Source: Zantedeschia hybrid cultivar
Lineage: Eukaryota > Streptophyta > Magnoliopsida > Alismatales > Araceae
NCBI GenBank assembly: GCA_030544215.1
Contig: JARZZO010000001.1
Coordinates: forward strand, 72,070,456-72,134,455
Reading direction: 5' to 3'
Length of the DNA: 64,000 nucleotides
In this document: one piece after another, positions 49,101 to 57,395 of the stretch
How positions within the stretch are numbered: position 1 is the stretch's first letter
Layout: the number at the start of each line of letters is the position of its first letter
Program-made: the position numbers and the translations under genes
Notes under the pieces: generated by a model
What the model saw: the letters and a program-made list of their open reading frames with translations, nothing else
Databases searched by the model: none
What the model was told of the DNA's origin: nothing

Positions 49101-49342
49101 GCCGTCGTGCGGGTCATTCTCAGCTGCAATGAAAACAAGGATTCATCAATAAGAACTTCAAAAAAAATAGTGGACGCCACACCAAAAGGGAGAAGAAGAA
49201 GAGGAAGGAAGGAAGGAAACGGCGAGCTCGATCTGAAGAAAGACAAACCTTCTCTCATCTTGCCCTCGAGCTCGCGAAGGGTGGGCTCGATAAGCTCCCA
49301 CCCATCAGGGTACTTGGTGCGGCTCGTCTTTATCTTCGGCAT
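43170..49342 (-). CDS. BUD31: BUD31/G10 homologue, spliceosome component, three exons
   Basis: Exons on the minus strand: 49342-49249 (94 nt), 49123-48936 (188 nt) and 43325-43170 (156 nt), all with GT-AG borders and consistent phase. The product is 145 residues, the usual length for this family. It starts MPKIKTSRTKYPDGWELIEP, continues through NDPHDGKRKCEALWPIFKIA and DQGYADRNLIAKWKK, and ends in the cysteine-rich zinc-binding segment (CCLRC, TCVCRVPKHLR, ECVHCGCRGCASGD). BUD31 is a highly conserved nuclear protein of activated spliceosomes, needed for pre-mRNA splicing. Intron 2 is 5.6 kb and carries a tandem duplication, a MITE, a LINE fragment and a foldback. No defect is visible. The leader up to about 49470 is shared with the partial copy at 24493. 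Confidence 0.96.
43372..43735 (+). repeat. Tandem duplication of about 182 bp in BUD31 intron 2
   Basis: The segment from ATGTGACGAAGTCCATCAAG to TACACTTTCTTAAAAGGTC is repeated directly after itself with a few substitutions and a 3-base deletion. It has no coding signal. Confidence 0.85.
43962..44308. mobile_element. MITE-like element in BUD31 intron 2
   Basis: TAAGGTTCCATTTGG at the left pairs with CCCAAACGAACCCTAA at the right. Such TAGGGTTCGTTTGG ends are frequent in plant MITEs. No coding sequence or clear target duplication is visible. Confidence 0.5.
44395..44800 (+). pseudogene. LINE fragment: reverse-transcriptase zinc-binding region
   Basis: Translation in shifting frames gives VWNKSLPIKIRIFMWKVAW, then GRLPTGDKLR, CSFCRM and ETVDHLFINCGIVDAIWNAFF, and LWTIWRERNFRIF. 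This is the zf-RVT region found after the reverse transcriptase in plant LINEs. At least one frame change and the lack of flanking domains mark it as an old fragment. It is on the opposite strand to its host gene and unlike the LINEs A-E. Confidence 0.75.
45410..45443. repeat. Perfect 12-bp inverted repeat
   Basis: GCCTTGCCGCTT and AAGCGGCAAGGC flank a 10-base loop. It lies inside BUD31 intron 2, with a further GGCAAGGCAAGC string at its right edge. Confidence 0.8.
46793..46962. repeat. GGTACCGG-rich foldback element
   Basis: The segment starts GGCAGTACCGG and ends CCGGTACTGCC and is filled with CCGGTAC, GTACCGG and CCGATACCGG units, so that it can fold on itself many ways. It looks like a small MITE-type repeat in BUD31 intron 2. 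Confidence 0.65.
47000..48930. other. BUD31 intron 2, proximal part: no gene seen
   Basis: Besides a run of about 20 C bases near 47133-47152 the stretch is AT-rich and without coding motifs. Confidence 0.45.
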
Positions 49343-49469
49343 CTCTTCCCAAGCTCCAACCTTGAATCCACCAACAGAAACATAAGCAAGAATGTTGAAA
49401 AGGGTAGCAGGGGGGCGTCCACAGGGACGTCCTTTTCAGACGCGGCGGCGGCAGGGTTCGCCAGGCGCC

Positions 49470-50989
49470 GTGGCAGGGAAGGAGCCGCTAGGGCGGCCCT
49501 TGGGAGGCCGAATAGAGAGAGAGAGAGAAAGAGAGAGACATGGCAGTACCTTGGGGAAGAGAGGCAGCCCGCGATGGAGAGTTGCAGCCTTGCAGGGTGG
49601 GGGGCGAAGTAGACGGAGAGGACGAAAGGAGAAAGATGATGGCGTTCTGATCTTTAGAACACGGTGCAGAACCTCAAAACTAGTGATTAATACGGCAAAA
49701 GTGCATACAAGGTATAATTCGGGTAAAATTTTAAATAAGACGATTAAAAATTCGGTCAAAAAATTACTTATTTTAAAAATACAGAACGACGTACATACGG
49801 AGTATTATACAAAGAGTTTGATAAATTCGTAGTAAAAAATACGGATGTATATTTTTTATATGTTCATAAGTATTAATTTAATTTTTTACTCATATCTTAA
49901 AAGTAAATACTCTTTCGTCATAAGATGATTAGTGTGAATTCGAAGTAGCCCAAAAATTTTAAACCTCCCGCAAGATGATTAGTGTACTATAAGATTGTCT
50001 AAGAGTGTGATTTTTTTTTTTGAGCCATTCGATCTTTACAATATAGATGTTGAGCATGGGTGATCTCCCAAATGAATGCACATTTAAAACGAATACTTGG
50101 GATCCTATTTTGCAATTTCAATGATCAAAGAGCAGCACTCAATCTATGCCTATTTACAATACTCAGAATGCTGGAGTAGGTATTCGTATTACTCATAACT
50201 CTTAGGTCCTCTCCTATAGGTGCACTAATGGTGTTACGGAGGCTCCACTTAGATTCCAAGATTGAGTAGGAGACATCAAGAAAGCTTGGTAAAAAAGATG
50301 TTTTCCAGATAATTTCGTGAGTAGGGATTGGTTGTTTTTTTTTTCCAGATCCTTGATTCTAAGGCCTACTAGGGTTAATGTATATTGTCCGGTGAGAAGC
50401 CACAGCTGCCACACCAGAAATATTTTGCAGGGCTGTGAGTTTCTTGCATGTTTGTCCCTCTAAACCTAAATGAAGATAGGAACGAGTCGAACGACTACAA
50501 AGCTTGTAGATTTGTAATTTTTTGTTTAGAGTATAAACTTCCCACAAGCTGCAAGAGTAGATCCGGTGACAGTTTTACCTGTTCGTGGTGGGGCGGTGCG
50601 GTGTGGCGGCGGTGGCGGCACGATAACGGTGACGGGGCGACAGCGGCGCGGCGACGGCGGCACGGCGAGCCACAGACAAGTGGTGGAAGAGAAGAGGCAA
50701 AGGAGGAGGGGCTGATGGAGTTTCCTGATAGCAACTAGAGGCTCGGGGGTTTTGGGGGTAATGAGTTACGGCCCTTACGGGTAACCTGCTTTAGGTTTAC
50801 AGGTTTTAGTGGGCCGGGCAATTGGGCCAGGCAATTGGACAGTGGTCCATGGATTGTCTTTTACGTCCCGTATAATACGTATTCCATTTTATACGCCTAA
50901 CAGTAAAAACCACATTTTTTATCGTATATTTGATTTGTGTTCGGCGTATGTCCGTTTTTTTCAAAAATACGGACGGACGCGTATTATAC
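49470..50989. other. BUD31 upstream region and intergenic DNA
   Basis: Next to BUD31 lie a GA run (49517-49540) and GC-rich leader or promoter sequence. From about 49690 the DNA is AT-rich with ATACGG and TATTATACG strings that recur near 50880-50990. A GC-rich block at 50560-50720 with GGCGGC repeats keeps short frames open on both strands, but I find no recognisable protein. Confidence 0.4.
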
Positions 50990-51397
50990 GCATATAAACT
51001 AACAAAGCTAGGGATGCAGAAGCCATGGCTCCGGGTGCGATCCGGCTTCGGAACTGAACCTATCCAGCTAGGATCAGATCTAGTCGGATCTGGAGAATCC
51101 CGAAACTTCCGCAGGGAGTGGTGTTTTCTTCTCCGCCTCGGGCATGGCTTCTTCATCAAGCGATCTCACAGGTAAGGGTGTAAATGGGTCGGATCCGGAG
51201 CGGGTTTTTCAAAATTCAAATCTGAATTTGATTTTTCGGATCTCAGATCCGACTTGGATCCAAAATATCTATGAGAAGCGAGTTCGAATTCGGGTCAAAA
51301 CCTATATTCTTTTTCGGATTTTGGACCAAATTTGGATTACATCGTGGCGACCACATTCCCCTTCCCCCCAACCTCGCCCAACAGCCAGTTTCAGGCA

Positions 51398-52946
51398 TGT
51401 TAGTATTAGGTAGCCTGCAAGCCAATCAAATATTATGTATTGTTCAATTATTAATTAAATTAGTTTATATGCATTGTGTGTATAATTCGACTTTAATTAT
51501 CGTTTCACGATGAAGTCTATGAACATGTACAATGGTCTTTGAATTATGATGATATCATAATTACGAGACTCAAGTCTTGTAAACATATATTCTTAATTGG
51601 TCATAGTCAGAAGATGTTTGAGAAAGACATCATACATTAAGTTAGACTAGTACATGTTTTTTCAGTTCATTAGATGGGGATAACTGATCCGATAAGTCAC
51701 TTGTGTAGAGACACTATATTAGACCTGCAAGTACTCATTGGCGAATGGATTTACGTAACTGATATGACCTTAAATCAATGGATGGTATCTATATAACTGT
51801 TAACCAGCTTGATTCTTTGTCACGGTTGCGTGGTTGGTCCTTGGACTTGAGACACTATGGATGTCCTGTTAGTAGGTCTCCAAATTTTGACTTCGACTAA
51901 CGAATCACTAACCATAAGATATCAATAAGTTAAGTGATCGAATTCAGGAGGATACCCTCGAAGATAATTGTGTGGTCAATAAGAGATCATCCGCTCTTGA
52001 TAAAAGAAGAGAGAATGATCCGGGAATGATGCGCTGAAGTCCCTGACCAGGACGATACTATATCAGGTAAGGAGTTATCTGATATAGTTTAGCGGCATGC
52101 GATTAAAGTGAATCGACCAGTTAGGGTTTAACTGTTCACTATGCCCTATGTCAATTCAGGAACATTGTACGGATGAATAATTTTATCCGCACGATAATCG
52201 GTGACATAAGTATTATATTAGTAGGTTGCAGAACCCAATGCATTTCAGGTTCACGTAGTGTTGCTTGGCACCCAACGTAGTCAAAGGTTCGTTCGAATTT
52301 GATGTGTGACATTAAATTTGACTAATTAATTAATATATGGATATTAATTAATTTAGTAAGTCAGTAAAGAGTTATTGAGATTAATGGACCATTAACTGGA
52401 CTGGTATTTGGGCCAAAAAGCTCATATGCAAAAGGTCTTAAGTCGAGGAGTCATTTAACGGATTTTATATTAAGTGCGGATTTTTTCTGAAAAACTGCAA
52501 AACCACTTAATATAAAAATACGGCTACTAGGTCAAAAGCCAGACACTCTGACCTGTAGCAACTACCCCCCCTCTCTTTGTGGCAGCCCCCCTCAGAGGGT
52601 TCCCCCGTGGTCTCTGCTTCGTCTCTCACCGGCATTGCTTTCCGTTAGACAGGAACTTCCTCTCTGTGTAGAGGATTATGTGAAGCTAGTCGGGATCTGC
52701 AGACGCCACGCTGAGCGAGGAAGGGAGGACAATCAGTCGAGAGGAAGATTACGTGGATACCGCTAGAGACTGAGCACCTGCGCGGCTTGCGGCATCTAAC
52801 CGACGGAACCACACGCACGCGAATTCGAATCCGCGCAAGGTGAAATTTATTTCACTCCTAATTCATTCTCGTTATTCAAAATGGCACGGAATCCGATTAA
52901 TTTTTATTTTCCGCTACGTTCCCGATCCTGTCATAAGATCCTAACA
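51398..52946 (+). repeat. Solo LTR 2, copia-like (1549 bp)
   Basis: It begins TGTTAGTATTAGG and ends ATCCTAACA, with TATAAAAATA at 52511-52520 on the plus strand. The flanks AGGCA (left) and AGGCC (right) differ in one base of five, fitting an old target duplication. It is longer than LTR 1 because that copy has an internal deletion. No internal retrotransposon region adjoins it. Confidence 0.82.
52511..52520 (+). promoter_or_regulatory. TATA box of solo LTR 2
   Basis: TATAAAAATA is followed by CGGCTACTAGG and a pyrimidine-rich leader, as in LTR 1. Confidence 0.55.
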
Positions 52947-53100
52947 AGGCCATCCTCTCTGCCCTCTTCTCCACCCCTTCGAGTATCACCACTGGCGCAA
53001 ATGGAGGAGTTGCCGCCACCATCGGCCACCGACAGCGTTACGGAGCCTTGTTGAGCACCGTAAGAGACGTGGTTGTAAGAATGCAGCAGCTTTCATGGAT

Positions 53101-53138
53101 TTGTTTAGGGTTTAGGGTTTAGGGTTTTAGGGTTTAGG
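53101..53138 (+). repeat. Short telomeric-repeat tract between host DNA and LINE E
   Basis: About five TTTAGGG-type units start right after host sequence (ATGGATTTG) and end at the LINE E poly(T). Confidence 0.9.
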
Positions 53139-54350
53139 TTTTTTTTTTTTTTTAACCCGGGAATTTAACTAGGACCCTGGGCCGGCCCTTAGGATTGTAT
53201 TGCTCAAAATGTAGACTTACATGGGGGGGACGTACCGCCTAACCCCTGAGAGAGTACATCAAAAAACAAAAAAACCCATAAGCAGAAAACCCTCAAAACC
53301 TCATATGGGGGAGGCCACTTTTATCAGAAGTGATCTCCCCTTTTACAATAATGGACAAAGAGGAGGAATCTAGAAAGTCTTGATCAAGCTGGAGGTCGCA
53401 GGAGTGGTTGGCCAGAGCATCAGCTGCTTTGTTGGCTTCTCTGACTGTATGGCAGAAGTGAAGGTCCATTGTAACCCTGAGAGAACAAAACTCAAACCAC
53501 CAAGGAAACAAAATCCAAGGGACAGTGGGATTAGCAGAGATCATAAGAGTGATAAGTGCAGAGCAATCAGATTCAATAATCAAACATGTAAAACCTCGTT
53601 GAAGACACATCCGTAGACCGATGATAATAGCCCTGAGTTCAGAAATGATACTGTGAGTGTGGCCAAAGAAAGCACAAGTAGCCATGACAAATTTACCTTT
53701 ATCATTTCTGAGGATAGCAGAACCGGCAGCGATACCAGGGTTACCTCTACTACAACCATCAGTGTTGAGTTTGAATTTATCTGTAGGAGGATGAATCTAT
53801 CTGACAGTGACTGGTAAAGGGGGAGAGTAACAGTCAACTATGCCCAAAGCTTGTAAGATTAGCCTCTGTGTTGTTGTAGAAGGAGATTTTGGACGATACA
53901 TTGAGGCGAGTTCTCGTATAAGATAAAGACTCTGATGTAGGATGCTTTCCTTACTTGAATAAGTGCCATTAAATTTGACAGAGCATCTAGCTTTCCAAAG
54001 AAACCATGCCACAATGGTAGGAGTTACACCCATAATAAAAGAGTAGAGAGATGTACCTGTAACTAGAGCAATGAATGAACAAAAAATATGTTGAAATGAG
54101 CTCATCTGGATAGAAATTCTGCATGTATCCTGAAAGAATGTCCAACAGAATATAGCCCAATCCCCATGTGCCAGTGCATGATTGAGAGTCTCCCCAGAAG
54201 GAGTACGACAACATCCACATTTGGAAACTAATGGAATTCCAATTCTTTGAATATTGGAATCAAATGACAATTTATAAATAAGAGCCCTGTAAAGGAATAT
54301 AGAAATCTTCTTGGGGATCTGAGAACACCAAATCCATTTAGAGATGGAAA
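53139..54350 (-). mobile_element. LINE E, 5'-truncated
   Basis: The element has a poly(A) tail (T run 53139-53153), the conserved 3' terminal motif, the 3' untranslated region, and then ORF2 only from the zinc-binding region (SKWIWC, PKKISIF) through RNase H. Its truncated 5' end (about 54350) joins telomeric repeats directly. Confidence 0.92.
53293..54350 (-). pseudogene. LINE E ORF2 C-terminal part (zinc-binding region and RNase H)
   Basis: One frame is open from the truncation point to 53293 except for a TAG at 53797, where C and D have Trp (VRW(T/M)HPPT). RNase H motifs LNTDGCSRG, SELRAI, IESDC and NKAADALA are present. The product ends SDKSGLPHMRF. Without reverse transcriptase or endonuclease it cannot act alone. 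Confidence 0.88.
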
Positions 54351-54412
54351 GGGTTTAGGGTTTAGGGTTTAAGGGTTTAGGGTTTAAGGGTTTAGGGTTT
54401 TAAGGTTTAGGG
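54351..54412 (+). repeat. Telomeric-repeat tract between LINE E and LINE C
   Basis: TTTAGGG units alternate with TTTAAGGG variants. The tract joins the truncated 5' end of E to the poly(T) of C. Confidence 0.92.
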
Positions 54413-54582
54413 TTTTTTTTTTTTTTTTTTTTTTTTTTGACCCAGGAATTTATCTAGGACCCTGGGCCGGCCCTTGGTATTTTATTGCACAAAATTTAGG
54501 ATTACATGGGGGGGACATGCCACCTTACCCCTGATTGAGTACAATGATAAACCCCAAAAGCCCCCAAAATAACATAAAGCCC

Positions 54583-56698
54583 TCAAATCCTCAGGTGGGG
54601 AAGACCACTTTTATCAGAAGTGATCTCCCCTTTTACAAGAACAGGCAAAAAGGAAGAATCTGGAAAGTCTTGATCAAGTTGCTGGTCGCAGGAGTGGTTG
54701 GCCAGAGCGTCAGCTGCTTTGTTGGCTTCTCTAACTGTGTGGCAAAGATGGAGGTCCATCGCGTCCCTGAGAGAGCAAAACTCAAACCACCAAGGAAACA
54801 ACATCCAAGGGACAGTAGGATTAGTAGAGATCATAAGAGTGATGAGAGCCAAGCAGTCAGATTCAACAATCAAACATGTAAAACCTCGTTGGAGACACAT
54901 CTGAAGACCAATGATAATAGCCCTGAGTTCAGAAATGATACTGTGAGTGTGACCAAAGAAAGCACAAGTTGCCATAACGAATTTACCTTTATCATTTCTG
55001 AGAATGGCAGAACCTGCAGAAATACTAGGATTACCTCTACAACAACCATCAGTGTTAAGTTTAAATTTACCTGTGGGAGGATGAGTCCATCTAACAATGA
55101 CTGGTAGGGGGGGAGAAAAACTGTCAATAACTCCCAATGTTTGTAAAACAGATCTCTGAGCTGTTGTAGAAGAAGATTTTGGGCGATACATTGCGGCAAG
55201 TTCACGAATAAGGTAAAGACTCCGATATAGGATGCTTTCCTTACTAGAGTGAGTGCCATCAAATTTGGCAGAACATCTAGCTTTCCATAGGAACCAGGCA
55301 ACAATGGTGGGAGTTATGCCCATGATAAAAGAGTAGAGAGATGTACCTGTTGCTAGGGCAATGAAGGAGCTAAAAATATGTTGAAAAGAGCTCATCTGGA
55401 TAGAAATTCTGCAAGTATTCTGAAAGAAGGTCCAACAGTGTGTAGCCCAATTCCCTTGTGCCAGAGCATGGTTAAGAGTCTCCCCGGAAGGAGCATGGCA
55501 ACAACCACATTTAGAAACAAAGGGAATACCAATTCTTTGAATATTGAGGTCAAACGACAATTTATAGATAAGAGCCCTGTAGACAAATATAGAAATCTTC
55601 TTGGGAATCTGAGCACACCAGATCCATTTAGAAATTGAAAGAGGTTGAATCTGATTTCTTACAATGTGCCAAGCTGATTTTGTAGTGAAGTAGCCATGAG
55701 AATTAGGTTTCCAAATAACCTTGTCCTGACCTTGAATAGTGGTTAGAGTGCCAATGCAATCAGAGATAACATAAATAATATTCGTTGGCAGAGTATGCAA
55801 TAATTGTTGACCATAGGTAATTATATCATGAACCAACCATCCGTGAGCATGTTTAATGTGAGTCCATTGGTCTTCTGAAATTTGGTCCCTTAGAGGTCCA
55901 TGGCCAGTCCAGTCATCATGCCAGAGAGAGATTTGGCCATGACCAACTAGCCAATAAGAATTGTCAAGAATCCAATGTCTGTGTTGAAGAACCTTCTTCC
56001 AGTGAGGCGAATCTGTAATAGGACAATTAGAAATGTGATGTTTGTGTAGATAAACCTGATTGACATACTTACCCCAGATGCCGGTCTTAGAATAAGCTTT
56101 CCAGCACAGTTTACCTTTAAATGTAGCACCTACTTCTACAAGAGGTCGAATACCAATACCACCTTCAGAGGTAGGCCTAGCTAGGTGCTTCCAAGCAATC
56201 CAATGTCTGCGAGCTCCTGTAGAAGTCGAGCCCCAAAAGAAAGCAGCAAAAGTCCTCTCTAAAGAGTGAAGAATACTCTTAGGAGGGGTGAGAACAGCAA
56301 GGAGATGTATAGGGATGGAAGATAAAACATGTTTTATAAGAATCAATCTACCCCTTGTCGATAGGAGATTAGCTTTCCAGGAAGCAAGTCTTTTTCTCAC
56401 CTTATCCAGAAGGAATTGGAAGTATACAGCTTTAGTTGCACCCTTGAATAATGGAGCTCCCAGATAAGTGATAGGAAAAGTTTTGTAAGGAATTGAGGTT
56501 CTGGCAGAAATCTGGTTGATTCTCCAGGTTGGAGTGTTTCCAGCAATGCAGAAGGAGCTCTTGTTTGTGTTGATCTTCTGACCTGAACAATTCTCATAAA
56601 TTTTCAAGAAGGCCATGAGTCTACTTAAAGAGTCCTGAGAGCCATTGGTGAAGATGATAGTATCGTCAGCGAACAAGAGGTGTGAAATAATAGGACCC
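54583..56698 (-). pseudogene. LINE C ORF2 C-terminal two thirds, open frame
   Basis: About 700 codons are open without a stop: the RT YADD-type box as FADDTIIF, the thumb, the zinc-binding region (CGCCHAPSGETLNHALAQ) and RNase H (LNTDGCCRG, SELRAI, VESDC, NKAADALA). It ends SDKSGLPHLRI. The endonuclease and the palm motifs before FADD are missing, so it is a dead copy despite the open frame. Confidence 0.88.
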
Positions 56699-56811
56699 TC
56701 ATCTCGTGGCCTTAGGCAAGGCGACCCGCTTGCTCCTAGCTTATTTATTCTTGCAGAAGAAGCTCTTACCAGAGGCCTTCAGCACCTGACTCAGAGAGGG
56801 ATCATTACACC
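56699..56811 (+). mobile_element. Inverted 5' segment of LINE C
   Basis: The plus strand encodes SRGLRQGDPLAPSLFILAEE through RGIITP, which normally precedes the region found on the minus strand. About five codons (YSTF(T/I)) are missing at the junction, typical of inversion with a small deletion during target-primed reverse transcription. Confidence 0.9.
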
Positions 56812-57057
56812 TTTAGGGTTTAGGGTTTAGGGTTTAGGGGTTTAGGGTTTAGGGTTTAGGGTTTAAGGGTTTAGGGTTAAGGGTTTAAGGGTTAAGGGTT
56901 TAGGGTTAAGGGTTTAGGGTTAAGGGTTTAGGGTTTAGGGTTTAAGGGTTTAGGGTTTAGGGTTTAGGGGTTTAGGGTTTAGGGTTTAGGGTTTTAGGGT
57001 TTAGGGTTTTAGGGTTTAGGGTTTAGGGTTTTAAGGTTTAGGGTTTAGGGTTTAGGG
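56812..57057 (+). repeat. Telomeric-repeat tract between LINE C and LINE D
   Basis: The tract has TTTAGGG units with variants TTTAAGGG, TTAAGGG and TTTTAGGG. It is joined at the left to the inverted end of C and at the right to the poly(T) of D. Confidence 0.95.
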
Positions 57058-57139
57058 TTTTTTTTTTTTTTTTTTTTAACCCAGGAATTTAACTAGGACC
57101 CTGGGCCGGCCCTTGGGATTTTATATCATCAAAAAGTTG

Positions 57140-57395
57140 GAGATACAAGGGGGGGACATACCACCTAACCCCTGAGAGAGTACATCAATAAACCCAAAAT
57201 CCCCCTAAAGAAACCCCTCAAGTCCTAGGAAGGGGAAGACCACTTTTATCAGAAGTGATTTCCCCTGAGATACAAGGGGGGGACGTGCCACCTTACCCCT
57301 GAGAGAGTACATTAATAAACCCAGAATCTCCCTGAAAAAGAACCCCTCAAATCCTTAGGTGGGGAATACCACTTTTATCAGAAGTGATTTCCCCT
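57140..57395. repeat. Tandem duplication in the LINE D 3' end
   Basis: The segment 57140-57266 is repeated at 57267-57395. Each copy contains the 3' untranslated part and the last codons of ORF2 (GEITSDKSG). The copies differ by several substitutions and small indels, so they are either an old duplication or a join of two LINE RNAs by template jumping. Confidence 0.85.

Larger units (their letters stand above)
50990..53085. repeat. Right arm of the large inverted duplication
   Basis: This is the reverse complement of 25715-27595 with moderate divergence. In this arm the exon-like start MASSSSDLTG lies at 51144-51171 on the plus strand, followed by a GTAAGG splice-donor-like site. No further exon is seen; the LTR begins 220 bases downstream. 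The outer end (52947-53085) is the same non-LTR flank as at 25715-25858. Confidence 0.85.
54413..56811 (-). mobile_element. LINE C, 5'-truncated with 5' inversion
   Basis: A T run (54413-54438) marks the poly(A) tail. ORF2 is present from GPIISHLLFADD of the reverse transcriptase to its end. The last 113 bases at the 5' side (56699-56811) are in reverse orientation and encode the preceding part of the reverse transcriptase on the plus strand. This is the pattern of twin priming. The inverted end joins telomeric repeats. Confidence 0.92.

Noticed and set aside
48888..49385. 165-codon plus-strand frame, mirrored by a 180-codon frame at 24598-25140
   Set aside because: It is conserved between the two copies only because it is antisense to BUD31 exons 1-2 and intron 1. 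The BUD31 match on the other strand is decisive.
56645..56830. 61-codon plus-strand reverse-transcriptase-like frame as a separate gene
   Set aside because: It spans the inversion joint of LINE C; only its middle part is coding in origin, and it ends in telomeric repeat.
16422..57057. A true chromosome end inside the window
   Set aside because: All tracts are short, have the same orientation, carry variants and are flanked on both sides by LINEs or host genes. They are interstitial now, whatever their origin.
16422..57057. CRISPR-like regular repeats
   Set aside because: The regular TTTAGGG units have no spacers and lie in a plant genome; they are telomeric-type repeats.
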